A DNA stretch of 57,917 nucleotides from a virus, in the IMG/VR virus record IMGVR_UViG_3300042389_000654, positions 1 to 57,917 of that record; one strand, written 5' to 3'. A program made the translations under genes and the position numbers. Position 1 is the stretch's first letter. Each line of letters starts with the position of its first letter. This document shows positions 28,731-37,396 of this stretch, in pieces. The notes beneath the pieces were generated by a model that saw only the letters and a program-made list of their open reading frames with translations, was not told the origin of the DNA and did not search any database.

Positions 28731-28738
28731 GGTGTCAA
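28709..28738 (-). promoter_or_regulatory. Ntn-hydrolase promoter (TTGACA-18-TATACT)
   Basis: TTGACA (28738-28733) and TATACT (28714-28709, preceded by TGC) on the - strand, 18 bases apart. Transcription should start near 28702. Confidence 0.75.
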
Positions 28739-28754
28739 ACATAGTCAATAATGA

Positions 28755-29039
28755 CTAATTAGCCTTCTTATCTACAGTCTTAAATGCATCATTTATTTCT
28801 GCGATAGTAAGCTTGCCATCGTCCAAAAAAGCTCTAGCCAGCCTTTCAACTACTGTTGCTACTCCTAGTAGGCCTGCAAGCATTACTGCCTGAATTGTAT
28901 CAATTCCTACTACTGCTCCTGCTCCTAAGACTGATAATCCTGATGCTGCAAATACCGCCACAATACGCATCAAAATATTTGGAAGAGCCTTTTGTGGACT
29001 CTCTTTTTTAGGGGCTACTGCTATTTTTTTAGTTGCCAT
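28755..29039 (-). CDS. Holin-like membrane protein
   Basis: A 94-residue protein with a Lys-rich N-terminus (about 1-20), two hydrophobic helices (about 22-44 and 48-66) linked by a short turn, and a charged C-terminus. This is the shape of class II-like holins. It overlaps the next upstream gene by one base and follows the coiled-coil secreted protein. Ribosome site AGGAGGAA. Holin function is inferred from shape and from the adjacent membrane gene. Confidence 0.5.
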   Translation of the reverse strand: MATKKIAVAPKKESPQKALPNILMRIVAVFAASGLSVLGAGAVVGIDTIQAVMLAGLLGVATVVERLARAFLDDGKLTIAEINDAFKTVDKKAN

Positions 29040-29221
29040 TATTCTTCCTCCTTATTTCTAAATGGACTAGTTATAATCCATAGGGTTGTTGTTGCTACAA
29101 TTCCATATCCAACTATGGTTTTAGCACTGCCATCTAATACTACCCAGGCAATAAACATTCCAAGAAGAGTCCATGCCTGATCTATTAGGTCCTTTATTAT
29201 ATTTTTTATTATTCTTACCAT
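29039..29221 (-). CDS. Small membrane protein, possible holin partner
   Basis: A 60-residue protein with an amphipathic N-terminus (IKNIIKDLIDQAW), two hydrophobic stretches (about 16-30 and 37-51) and an acidic end. It starts seven bases inside the coiled-coil gene and overlaps the holin-like gene, so the two membrane proteins are translated together. Confidence 0.5.
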   Translation of the reverse strand: MVRIIKNIIKDLIDQAWTLLGMFIAWVVLDGSAKTIVGYGIVATTTLWIITSPFRNKEEE

Positions 29222-31431
29222 TTTCTTCCTCCTCTTGAACCTGGTGAATTAGCGCCTGAGCCTCCACCAGAACCTCCTCCAGTAGAGCCCCCAGTTGCTC
29301 CACCTGCTGCTACTGCTGCAGCGTTAATTGCTGCTCCTGCTGCTACAACTGTTGCAACAACCATATCTGTGGCTTCTTCTCTTTCTGCTTCAGTCATATC
29401 TGCCCCAATACTTCCTAGTGCTGCTAGTGCTGCTCCTGGGTCTGTAAATGCTGCAGTTAATAACGCACCTGGATCTTGGACTAATTCAATATTTGCAGCA
29501 ACAGCTGCTGTTATTACAAGGGCATTTCCATTTTCATCAGTGCGAACTTCAATTGGTGTTGAAGGCGGAAGATCTGCATATGAAACTCCAGAAGCTTGAA
29601 TTGCTGCTGCTGATATAGATTCTCCAGGCTTAAGGTCTTCAAGTAATGCCTCAATAACTTTTTCTTTTTGCTCTTCAGTTAATTCTTTTCCATCTTTTGC
29701 ATCTTCTGCTATTTCTTTTAATTCTTCTTCTATAGCTTTAGCTTCTTCTTCTTCTTGTTCTTTTGCTTCTGCTTCAGCTTTTGCGTCTTCTTCTGCTTGT
29801 CTAGCATCCTCTGCTTCTGCTTCTTTTGCTTCTGCTTCTGCCTTAGCATCTTCTTCTGCTTGACGTGCTTCTTCAGCCTCTGCCTCTGCTGCTTCAGCTG
29901 CTGCTTGTGCTGCAGCCTCTTCTTGTTCTGCTGCTTCCTGTGCTGCTTGATCTGCTGCTTCTTCTGCAGCAATTCTATCTGCTTCTGCTTGCTCAGCCTC
30001 TGCTTCGGCTTGTGCTGCAGCTTCTTCTGCAGCTATACGATCCGCTTCAGCTTGTTCTGCTGCTGCTTGTGCTGCTTCTGCTTCTGCTGCTGCTGCTTGT
30101 GCAGCCTGAGCTGCTGCCTCCGCTGCTAATGACGCTTGCCTTGCAACTTCTTCCTGTTCTAAAGCACTGTTAACTTCTGATCGTGCTTCATTAACACTAG
30201 TATTCATATATGCAATAGCAATACCTACTTGATTAATTGTTGTTTCTAAAACTTCATGTGCCTCTTCAAGATTTTGTTCTGCTTCAACAAGATCTTCTTC
30301 TGCCTCTATTTTTAATTGTGTAAGTGTTTGAAGTATTGAAACCTCAATAGCTTTAATTTCTGTTTTATCTTCAACTACTGCTTCTTGAATTTGAATTTGT
30401 TCCGTTAAATTTTCATTAGTTACATTAGTCATTTGTTCTACAGGCTGACCAACAGTTTCACGAACACCAATACGAGGACCATTGTATAAATTAGTAGTAT
30501 TACCAGAAACAGTTCCTATACCTGTCCATTCACCAGTATCAGGATTGACAGTCATTGTCCAATTAACATTAGTAATAGGTCCGTTGCTATCTCCAAATCT
30601 GTGAAGATCCCAATCAACAGCTAAAGTTGTTTCTGTAGTCGTAACGGTAATACCAGCTCCCGCACCACCACTCATAAAGTCAGAGCCATAAACAGAAATG
30701 TGTGCTCCTTGAGGGAAATCCCACCAAATATGATCTCCGATACCGAAAGTAATGGTTGCTTTTGAAGTTACATAGATTTGGCTATCTGCACCTTGACCGT
30801 TGTATACGATATCGCCCATTTTAATATCAAATGGGGTTTCAATTTTTGTTGAGCCATCATACATAACAGGAAGGGTGGTTGTATTAACTGTTGGTGTCTC
30901 TGGAGCAACTGGTGCTACGTAGCCCTCTGTTGTATAAGTTGTAGAATCGGAGGGAGTGTTTTCAAGTTGAGCCAAAGTATTTTCTGCATTAATTAAATTA
31001 GTGGTTGCTATTGCTACAACTTCTGTCTGTAATTCTACTTCTACTTCTGCAATTTCTACATTTTCTTCAGCCTCTTCAACTAAAACTATAGCAGAATCAA
31101 CTTGGGTAACTGCCACAGCAGCACTATCTACTACTGCTTGAGCCTGTATGATTGAGTCCTGTGCCTCTGCGATAGTGGCTGTAATGGCTTCTGTAGGGCT
31201 TGTAATGGCTGTTGCGTTATCTTCTATAGCTTCTATATAGGTTTCAGCCTGAGATATTGCAGTATTAGCTACCTCAATTGTGGCTGTTGCATTTTCTGTT
31301 ATTGTAGGATCAGAAGGAGATATTTGTGCTGTATTAATTTCATCTGCGTGTGCATAATCTGCAGGATAGAATATCATCCAAAGTGTTAAAAGCAACCCCA
31401 CTAACCCCGTTTTGATTAGTATGTTTTTAAT
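29215..31431 (-). CDS. Secreted Ala/Glu-rich coiled-coil protein, probable ATT start
   Basis: About 738 residues. N-terminal signal-like segment, an Ala/Glu/Val-rich helical part, a beta domain in the middle (about 200-330) and a long coiled coil with internal repeats (EQAEADRIAAEEAA twice, ARQAEEDAKAEAEAKE twice), then an Ala/Gly-rich tail. TolA-like composition; function unknown. The usual start (GTG 31401) gives a signal peptide with no basic residues. Ten codons upstream an ATT (31431) sits five bases after AGGAG and adds IKNILIKTGL, completing a normal signal peptide, so I prefer it. Confidence 0.65.
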   Translation of the reverse strand: MKNILIKTGLVGLLLTLWMIFYPADYAHADEINTAQISPSDPTITENATATIEVANTAISQAETYIEAIEDNATAITSPTEAITATIAEAQDSIIQAQAVVDSAAVAVTQVDSAIVLVEEAEENVEIAEVEVELQTEVVAIATTNLINAENTLAQLENTPSDSTTYTTEGYVAPVAPETPTVNTTTLPVMYDGSTKIETPFDIKMGDIVYNGQGADSQIYVTSKATITFGIGDHIWWDFPQGAHISVYGSDFMSGGAGAGITVTTTETTLAVDWDLHRFGDSNGPITNVNWTMTVNPDTGEWTGIGTVSGNTTNLYNGPRIGVRETVGQPVEQMTNVTNENLTEQIQIQEAVVEDKTEIKAIEVSILQTLTQLKIEAEEDLVEAEQNLEEAHEVLETTINQVGIAIAYMNTSVNEARSEVNSALEQEEVARQASLAAEAAAQAAQAAAAEAEAAQAAAEQAEADRIAAEEAAAQAEAEAEQAEADRIAAEEAADQAAQEAAEQEEAAAQAAAEAAEAEAEEARQAEEDAKAEAEAKEAEAEDARQAEEDAKAEAEAKEQEEEEAKAIEEELKEIAEDAKDGKELTEEQKEKVIEALLEDLKPGESISAAAIQASGVSYADLPPSTPIEVRTDENGNALVITAAVAANIELVQDPGALLTAAFTDPGAALAALGSIGADMTEAEREEATDMVVATVVAAGAAINAAAVAAGGATGGSTGGGSGGGSGANSPGSRGGRKW

Positions 31432-31439
31432 TTTTTCTC

Positions 31440-31466
31440 CTATTAGTTTTTGGTGGTAACTAATAG
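31440..31466 (-). promoter_or_regulatory. Leader hairpin touching the ribosome site
   Basis: On the - strand CTATTAGT and ACTAATAG pair perfectly (8 bp, 11-base loop). The second arm runs into the AGGAG site, so the fold could limit translation of the coiled-coil protein. Confidence 0.55.
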
Positions 31467-31470
31467 TCTT

Positions 31471-31479
31471 ATTATATCA
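31471..31479 (-). promoter_or_regulatory. Promoter of the coiled-coil gene (TGA-TATAAT)
   Basis: Extended -10 on the - strand, directly downstream of the terminator at 31489-31517. Start expected near 31464, giving a roughly 33-base leader that is almost all hairpin. Confidence 0.55.
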
Positions 31480-31488
31480 TTTTTATAA

Positions 31489-31517
31489 TAAAAAAGGGAG
31501 CCAGTTTCCTGACTCCC
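31489..31517 (-). terminator. Intrinsic terminator after the S-layer-like gene
   Basis: On the - strand GGGAG-T-CAG / CTG-G-CTCCC with loop GAAA, followed by six T. Classic rho-independent form. Confidence 0.9.
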
Positions 31518-31534
31518 CTGATTATTAGACTATA

Positions 31535-33163
31535 TTACTTAATTAATTTAACCTTAGCCTGTGGATTCTTGTTGTTCCACTTTTTAGCAAGTGCGTTATA
31601 CTGCTTTACATAAGCAGCACGATCAGACTTTGCCTTAGCCTCAGAAACAGCAAGTTTTGCAGTTAGAGCATCAATTGTTACTTGAAGATTTACCTTCATA
31701 GCATTAACTGATTCAATAAGTGCAGCGATTGATGCAGCATTTGCATCAGCAACTGAAGCCTTAGCCTCAAGCACAACTGATGTTGCTAGAACCTTACCTG
31801 TAACAGCAAAAGGTCCAGCAGAAAGAGGAGCATATACGTTCCATGCTGAAGTTCCATCAACAAGAACTGGAGACTTTGAGCCTACAAGAGTAGCGCCACC
31901 AAGTTGTGTTGAAGAAATTAAATCTTCAGAAAGAAGATTTGTATATGTGCCATCAGCAACTGGAAGTCCAGAGGCATCTAATGCTTTAAGAGTAAGCTTA
32001 ACAACTTCACCATTTACATATGCAACTTTATCAAATGCAAGGACTACAGAAGAGACTGTAGAAGATCCAACTCTAATATCAGCAGTTGCTGAAACTGTTG
32101 GTGTTGTAGCATCATTTTTAAATGATAACTTTGAAACACCAGTTGAAATTCCTTGAATTGCAAATGTTGCAATACCAGATACTGTAGTTGCAGATCCTGC
32201 AATTGTAGCAATTGTAGTTGTATCTGATGTAGCAAGAACTGTTGTTCCATCAGCAACTAAGTTTCCGTTTGCATCTTTAACTGTAACTTCAATAGCAGCA
32301 GCATTTGATCCAACCTTAAGAACTCCAATTTTCTTTACTGCAGAATATGAAGCAGCAACTCCAGAAAATGTGAATGTCTTTGTGGCAAGAAGTGTTGAAC
32401 CACTCCAGATTGTAATTGTAGATGTTCCTGGTGTTCCATCGCCAAATACGTTTACAAAATATTGTCCTGATGTGCCTGTAATGGCACGACCTTGAACTGT
32501 GGCCCCAGCCTGTGTTGAACCAATACCAATAAGTCCTGGTCCAGTTACAGTTGCTGTAATTGTTCCATTAGTAATTGCATTATTTAGTCCATCTTTAAGA
32601 GTTATCTTAATGTTACCAGCAAGAGAATTAGCAGTCATTGGTGCAACAATTGCTACAGTATTTGTAGTAGCATCAGGTGCAGTAGATCCTGCTGAAGAAT
32701 ATACAGTTGTATATGCTGGTGATGCTGATAATGTGCCAGTTGCAGTCCAAGTAATTGTCTTGGTTACTGCGGTTCCCTGTGTTCCATTTGATTCTACTGG
32801 AGTTGCAGTAAGAGTAGTAACTCCTACAGCAGCACTTGTTAAAATAAATGTGGATGTTCCTGGGCCAACTGCATCAGTAGTAACTCTATACCATGATCCA
32901 GCAACCAAAGTTGCTAAAGTTGTATTAGTTCCTGCTTGTGCAAGGACAACAGAGCCAATACCTGATACAGCAATAGTTGTTGCTGTGCTTGTATCTGTAT
33001 TTAGTGTTACTGTTGCAAGGCCATTAAGAACCTGAACACCATTTGTCGTGTCATACATTGTTGTATATGCAATTGAAGGCGCTGCTTGCGACGGCAGTGC
33101 AACAATAGCGGTGCCAGTCAGGGCTGCAGCGATGACAATGGCAATTTTTTTAAATGAATTCAT
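31535..33163 (-). CDS. Secreted S-layer-like / Ig-like repeat protein
   Basis: A 542-residue protein with a clear signal peptide (about 1-28, Lys at 5-6, cleavage near SQAAPS), Thr/Ala/Val/Ser-rich beta-strand repeats resembling bacterial Ig-like domains (for example TVKDANGNLVADGT and TLKALDASGLPVADGT), and a helical end with KSDRAAYVKQYNALAKKW. The composition and the short basic tail recall surface-layer proteins of freshwater Actinobacteria. It is directly downstream of terminase and ends at a strong terminator. It may mask or mimic the host surface, or decorate virions. AAGGAG lies before the ATG. Confidence 0.65.
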   Translation of the reverse strand: MNSFKKIAIVIAAALTGTAIVALPSQAAPSIAYTTMYDTTNGVQVLNGLATVTLNTDTSTATTIAVSGIGSVVLAQAGTNTTLATLVAGSWYRVTTDAVGPGTSTFILTSAAVGVTTLTATPVESNGTQGTAVTKTITWTATGTLSASPAYTTVYSSAGSTAPDATTNTVAIVAPMTANSLAGNIKITLKDGLNNAITNGTITATVTGPGLIGIGSTQAGATVQGRAITGTSGQYFVNVFGDGTPGTSTITIWSGSTLLATKTFTFSGVAASYSAVKKIGVLKVGSNAAAIEVTVKDANGNLVADGTTVLATSDTTTIATIAGSATTVSGIATFAIQGISTGVSKLSFKNDATTPTVSATADIRVGSSTVSSVVLAFDKVAYVNGEVVKLTLKALDASGLPVADGTYTNLLSEDLISSTQLGGATLVGSKSPVLVDGTSAWNVYAPLSAGPFAVTGKVLATSVVLEAKASVADANAASIAALIESVNAMKVNLQVTIDALTAKLAVSEAKAKSDRAAYVKQYNALAKKWNNKNPQAKVKLIK

Positions 33164-33181
33164 TATTCTCCTTGTTAGTTT

Positions 33182-34966
33182 TTATATTAGATTAAGTTTA
33201 TCAAGAAAATCTCTAACATCGTTAGGCATTTCCCGATTATCTAATTCTACCATATCTCTTTGCTTTTGTGCAAGTCGTGCACTAGAGCTCCAGGTATGGA
33301 CATCTATCTCTATATTAGTATTCTTTTGTGTATGGGAGATGGCTCCAAATACTGCTCCACATACTGCATCCGCTAAGTCTTTAGATTTTTTGCGTGGGTG
33401 GTCAACCCTGTTACCCTTCATTATTTTTAATTCTGACATTTCTTCAAGAAGTAATGGGATCATAGGAATAGCAACCCGCTCTTCATAAATCATCATAGCT
33501 AAATCTTCATAGTGTTTTTTAGCAACAGATACAGTCTCAGTTCTTATTCCAACTGCTTGTAATTCATTTTGAATATCAAATGACTGCCATCGGTCAAATG
33601 AAACCATACCAAGATTAAAACCCTGTCTACGTAAATTCATAATCCATTGTTTTACTTCTGAAAGATTTACTGGACCTTCTGCTCTTGGCTCCCACCATGC
33701 AACGGCATCAACAACAACAATCGGGGCTACCTGTTCATAATCTTTAATTACTTGAATACTTACCCACTTATCCACATGGGCAATTGCTACAGCACACTTA
33801 TCATGCTTTTGGGCAAGGTCAGCATGAATATAATAAACCTTATCTGGATCTGGTTTAAAAGTTTCATCAAACCTTCTAAATGAATCTAATGGGTTTCTAG
33901 AGTTCATACATTTTTCTAGTTTATCTTTTTGTTTAAAAAATGCATCAGAAGAATAAGTTGGCATACAGGCAAAACGCATCATTGCATCACCAAGGTCTGT
34001 ATAAAAAGCTAACTTAAAGTCTTCTATTTTACGTGTAGGGTTTACTTCCCATGTAGGTCTTTTGAATGCAAATACTCTTGGTATTTTATATTGGAGAATT
34101 GTATCCTCGTCCCACGAAATTTCAAACTGATTTCCTGGATCACTATGAGGTAAATCTTCATTCATTATGAAAGTGTGGGTGCGTTCAATAGTTTCTTTTT
34201 CAGCAATAACTGATTCATACCGCTGGGAAATAAAGTCACCTTGATAGCGTGGGAATGAAAGAAGAACTACTTTGCCTAAGTCAGGAAAACGAGAGTCTAC
34301 TGTTCCACGAAATGCTTTATAAATATTATCTGCAGTTTTACCTTGTTCATTACCTGTTCCAACCTCTGTAGCAAAACCAGAAATTTCATCAAGAACTGCC
34401 ATTAAAAGGTTTAAACCCTCATGAGATTCTCTTTCTGAGTGACCAGAATAAACGGTTATGCCTTTATCAAATTCAACTGAATCTGCTTTTGGATTATACT
34501 TTCCTGCAAACCAAGGTGACTTTTCAACCTTTGTTTTAAATCCTTTAAAAAAAACATTTTTAGCTTGTTGTGCGTTAACTGCAACGTTAATAATATCAAT
34601 AGCATCCCCTGGTGGCTTACCAAAATAAACTGCTGGATCTTTAAGGCATAAAAGTTTATACACTACATATGCACATGCTACTGTTGATATAAAGTCTTTT
34701 CCACTACCCTTGCCAAGTTGAAGAATAAGTTCATTCTTGGTATATTTATTAAAATGATTTACACCTTTTTGTTCTCCCATTAAATCTATAAGATCTTCCT
34801 TACGATAAATTTGGCTCATAGCTTCTACAATTTCATACTGAATGTCAGACAAGATAGGCTGGCCTAAATACTCTGGAGATTGCACAAAGGTTTTTACATC
34901 TACTGGTGTTTCAACAAAATGATTTTCTTTTAAGACATCAAGAAACTCATTGAACATCGTGGACAA
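33182..34966 (-). CDS. terL: Terminase large subunit
   Basis: A 594-residue packaging motor protein. ATPase half: Walker A-like QLGKGSGKDFIS (about 79-90), Walker B LLMAVLDEISGF (about 186-197). Nuclease half: YIHADLAQKHDKCAVAI (about 372-388, first metal Asp) and KDLADAVCGAV (about 547-557, last Asp). It cuts concatemeric DNA and pumps it into the prohead. Overlaps the small-subunit candidate by 20 bases. The head genes it works with are not in the window. Confidence 0.95.
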   Translation of the reverse strand: MSTMFNEFLDVLKENHFVETPVDVKTFVQSPEYLGQPILSDIQYEIVEAMSQIYRKEDLIDLMGEQKGVNHFNKYTKNELILQLGKGSGKDFISTVACAYVVYKLLCLKDPAVYFGKPPGDAIDIINVAVNAQQAKNVFFKGFKTKVEKSPWFAGKYNPKADSVEFDKGITVYSGHSERESHEGLNLLMAVLDEISGFATEVGTGNEQGKTADNIYKAFRGTVDSRFPDLGKVVLLSFPRYQGDFISQRYESVIAEKETIERTHTFIMNEDLPHSDPGNQFEISWDEDTILQYKIPRVFAFKRPTWEVNPTRKIEDFKLAFYTDLGDAMMRFACMPTYSSDAFFKQKDKLEKCMNSRNPLDSFRRFDETFKPDPDKVYYIHADLAQKHDKCAVAIAHVDKWVSIQVIKDYEQVAPIVVVDAVAWWEPRAEGPVNLSEVKQWIMNLRRQGFNLGMVSFDRWQSFDIQNELQAVGIRTETVSVAKKHYEDLAMMIYEERVAIPMIPLLLEEMSELKIMKGNRVDHPRKKSKDLADAVCGAVFGAISHTQKNTNIEIDVHTWSSSARLAQKQRDMVELDNREMPNDVRDFLDKLNLI

Positions 34967-35483
34967 TTGTAATCACTTCGCCTTCTTTTGCAATAGATGA
35001 AAGTCTTTGCATAATTAAATCACGTATTTCTGGATGCTCTGAAGCAACATCACGAAGTATTCCTATTAAAACTTCTTGTCTACGTTCAATCTCAACCATT
35101 TCTTCTGCAAGTTCTTTGTTTTCAAGAAGTCCAGCTTTTTGTAACATTTCAATTCTAGATTTTTCAATATCCATAACAAGCTTAATGGATGCAGTCTTGG
35201 CACTTAGGTTATTGGTTAAACTTGATTCATCCATAACTTCATATGCCTTTGTAATTAACTTTGTATAGTGTGTGTCTGCTCCCACCAATGCTTCTTTAGC
35301 TCGTGCACGAATAGCATCATTAGCAGATGCCATAACCTTCCACTCATTAATAAGTGCTACTACTCTAACTCTTGGAATATCAAGTTCTTTAGAAATAACC
35401 GTTGGGTCATTTCCTTTTAAGTATTCAGAAACAACTTGATTAACTTGATCAAGGTGGCTTATTAAATCAGACTCAGTTGACAT
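34947..35483 (-). CDS. Terminase small subunit candidate
   Basis: A 178-residue helical protein directly before the large terminase gene, overlapping it by 20 bases. An N-terminal helix-turn-helix-like stretch (NDPTVISKELDIPRVRVVALIN, split here as about 24-45) is followed by long helices with a coiled-coil look, the usual make-up of TerS. No specific family match is certain. GAGGG lies before the ATG. Confidence 0.65.
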   Translation of the reverse strand: MSTESDLISHLDQVNQVVSEYLKGNDPTVISKELDIPRVRVVALINEWKVMASANDAIRARAKEALVGADTHYTKLITKAYEVMDESSLTNNLSAKTASIKLVMDIEKSRIEMLQKAGLLENKELAEEMVEIERRQEVLIGILRDVASEHPEIRDLIMQRLSSIAKEGEVITIVHDVQ

Positions 35484-35727
35484 ACTTACCCTCTAGTCTA
35501 TTAATCTCATCTTTAATATAAAATATTGCTTTTTCTAGATCTTGAATTGTTCTTTCTTCATCCTTTAAGCCTGCTCTCCATAAATATTTAAAAGCATTTC
35601 CAATATTAAAATTTCTATGACGAGTAATTTCTAGGCACTCTACACCTGAAGGATCCGTTGTATAGTGTCTTGGATGATTAACTTGATCAACTGTAATTGT
35701 AAGCCTACTATTTGTTTTCTTCATCAT
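35473..35727 (-). CDS. DUF3310 protein
   Basis: An 84-residue DUF3310 (SaV-like) protein: VNHPRHYTTDPSGVECLEI then NFNIGNAFKYLWRAGLKD then DLEKAIFYI, the complete family signature. Widespread in phages; sometimes named nucleotide kinase but without proof. Two adjacent ATG (35727, 35724) fit as start; the longer frame would need a TTG at 35739. Confidence 0.88.
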   Translation of the reverse strand: MMKKTNSRLTITVDQVNHPRHYTTDPSGVECLEITRHRNFNIGNAFKYLWRAGLKDEERTIQDLEKAIFYIKDEINRLEGKYVN

Positions 35728-35836
35728 TATCCCAATCAAAAGCTTCTGGCAAACCTTTTAGTGCTGTAAGAACAAAAGTTATTCCTACTGCACCAGCAAT
35801 ACCAATACCAATTAAAATCTTTTGTGCTTTATTCAT
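35708..35836 (-). CDS. 42-residue single-pass membrane protein
   Basis: Short protein with a Gly/Ile/Val-rich transmembrane helix (about 7-25) and an acidic C-terminus (DWDNDEENK). It overlaps the DUF3310 gene by 20 bases and the upstream DNA-binding gene by four (ATGA). Confidence 0.55.
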   Translation of the reverse strand: MNKAQKILIGIGIAGAVGITFVLTALKGLPEAFDWDNDEENK

Positions 35837-35988
35837 CGTCTACTCTTCCTTAATCCAAATTTTGCAAGATAAACATAGATAGTTTCTATACTTGCCCCGC
35901 ACTCTTTTGCAATTTCTTCAGGAGATTTTTTATCCATAAGATATCTCTTACGTAGCCAAACCTCTGATGTATATAGTTTACCAGCCAT
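35833..35988 (-). CDS. Small helix-turn-helix protein
   Basis: A 51-residue protein with SEVWLRKRYLMDKKSPEEI and CGASIETIYVYLAKFGLRK: a single helix-turn-helix like those in homeodomain-type phage regulators and homing enzyme tails. Start at 35988 (MAGKLY) is preferred over 36024, whose first codons overlap the upstream gene. Confidence 0.65.
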   Translation of the reverse strand: MAGKLYTSEVWLRKRYLMDKKSPEEIAKECGASIETIYVYLAKFGLRKSRR

Positions 35989-35992
35989 AATG

Positions 35993-36637
35993 TTATTTGT
36001 CAACTTCTTTTTCAGAAATATCATAATTAAACCTATTAGAGTTTTCTAAGATCCATTTATCTTGATTCTCAACATCATATTTTTTTTCATTAATTATTCT
36101 ATCAATTAGGTAATCTTTTTCAAGGGTAAAAGATGGCTCATATATACGAACCCTATTGTTAGGTTGAATAGCAAAGTTTCCATCATCTCTTTGTATGACG
36201 TGACCACACTTATGGTCTGCTGGGCTTTCAGAATATCCGTCATCTAAAACATTTGTATCTGGATTATGCCAGTCTAGAGTAAACAAATAGGTTCCTTTAT
36301 TCATTGTTTTTGTTCTATCTATGTAAGACATTCTAAGGTTTGTTAGATTTTCAAACCTTGTTACAGCAATGTGATGACTAAAAGAATTCCATAAAACTAA
36401 ATTATGTAGATCTACTTCAGGAACACCTGGCTCTGTGCAAAAAGCAGAAATTGGAAGTCTCCACCAGAGGCCACCGTCTGGCATCATAATATGAAATAAT
36501 GGGCTTCTAGATTTTAAACTTGAAACGCCAAAGACCACACACTCAAAGTATTTGTCATGGCTATCTTGATGATTACGTAAGTAGTTTCCTCTTACATAGC
36601 AACTTATTGGTGGTATGTTTGCATTTAGCTCTGGCAT
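35993..36637 (-). CDS. Conserved phage hypothetical (WWRLPISAFC)
   Basis: A 214-residue protein with FHIMMPDGGLWWRLPISAF (about 48-66), then LFTLDWHNPD and IQPNNRVRIYEPSF. I recognise this set from conserved hypothetical proteins of cyanophages and other aquatic phages. Function unknown. Its start overlaps the previous stop by one base (TAATG). Confidence 0.7.
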   Translation of the reverse strand: MPELNANIPPISCYVRGNYLRNHQDSHDKYFECVVFGVSSLKSRSPLFHIMMPDGGLWWRLPISAFCTEPGVPEVDLHNLVLWNSFSHHIAVTRFENLTNLRMSYIDRTKTMNKGTYLFTLDWHNPDTNVLDDGYSESPADHKCGHVIQRDDGNFAIQPNNRVRIYEPSFTLEKDYLIDRIINEKKYDVENQDKWILENSNRFNYDISEKEVDK

Positions 36638-36810
36638 TACTGATTACCCTTTTCTATTGTTTTAAGTTTATCCCAAAATCCGCCAGGATTTCCTTGATAA
36701 ATTTGTCCAGTTTCACGATCTATTAAAAGCCACTTTGTTGGTGACAAAGTTTTTACAGTTAAAATGGTATTTTCTTTTTCTTCTTTAAAAATAAAGCTAT
36801 CTCTATCCAT
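36637..36810 (-). CDS. Small hypothetical protein
   Basis: A 57-residue protein (begins MDRDSFIFKEEKENT) with a short strand-rich part (WLLIDRETGQIYQGN). The frame is fixed by a one-base overlap with the next gene and an eight-base overlap with RuvC, which supports coding. No family recognised. Confidence 0.6.
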   Translation of the reverse strand: MDRDSFIFKEEKENTILTVKTLSPTKWLLIDRETGQIYQGNPGGFWDKLKTIEKGNQ

Positions 36811-37396
36811 TGTTTCCTACTGCCTTATCCCAATTTTTTATTGCCCAATGCCCGATTCCGCAAGCATCTGCAACGTCATTGTCTGTAATAGTTTTATTAT
36901 ACTGAAGGTTTATAAAGTTTACCGTTCTTTGTTTTCTGATTTCTCTTTCGTTTGTTTTATGCCAAGACTCAGATTTGTTTGGATTCTTAGATCTAATAAA
37001 AAGTTTTTCATCTTTAGATATTTTTTTATTACCAATAAAATTTTGCCAAGTAATCGGAGATACTTTGCCCACAATATTTATTCCAGACATTGCAGCAGCA
37101 CCCAAAAGTGCGCCTTGGACTAATGCAAGGTCTGCAGCAGTTTTAGGGCTATTCATAAACACCGTATGCTCAATCACAATAGCATCTACATTTATATATT
37201 TTTGAAAATATGCTGATGTTTTTTTTGCTGCGTCCCCTACCTTAGAGTATATATCTTTACCTTCAAAGATAATCTTACCAACCTCTTTTAACTGCCCATC
37301 ATAAAATGTTGCATAGGCAAGGCTATTTGTGCTAGCATCTATTGCACATATTCTCTCAGGAACATGAGCTCTCCCCGCATTAATTATTTTGTTCAT
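36803..37396 (-). CDS. ruvC: RuvC-like Holliday junction resolvase
   Basis: A 197-residue RNase H-fold nuclease of the RuvC group. Acidic residues: Asp20 (CAIDAST), Glu76 (IVIEHT), and the C-terminal DNDVADACGI (Asp172, 174, 177). Resolves Holliday junctions, so it helps recombination and branch removal before packaging. ATG at 37396 with AAAGGA is preferred to TTG at 37402. Overlaps both neighbours. Confidence 0.9.
   Translation of the reverse strand: MNKIINAGRAHVPERICAIDASTNSLAYATFYDGQLKEVGKIIFEGKDIYSKVGDAAKKTSAYFQKYINVDAIVIEHTVFMNSPKTAADLALVQGALLGAAAMSGINIVGKVSPITWQNFIGNKKISKDEKLFIRSKNPNKSESWHKTNEREIRKQRTVNFINLQYNKTITDNDVADACGIGHWAIKNWDKAVGNNG

Noticed and set aside
29755-30129. Cys/Phe-rich + strand frame (124 codons) inside the coiled-coil gene
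   Set aside because: Produced by reading the complement of GCT/GAA repeats; composition is not protein-like and no start signals are present.
32499-33035. Long + strand open frame (178 codons) opposite the S-layer-like gene
   Set aside because: It is the mirror of a Thr/Ala-rich gene with strong coding features, has no ribosome site or promoter, and its Val/Pro-rich translation is typical for the complement of such codons.
33768-33776. Single TTATCCACA (DnaA box) in terminase
   Set aside because: Isolated and inside coding sequence on the - strand; no cluster, so treated as chance.
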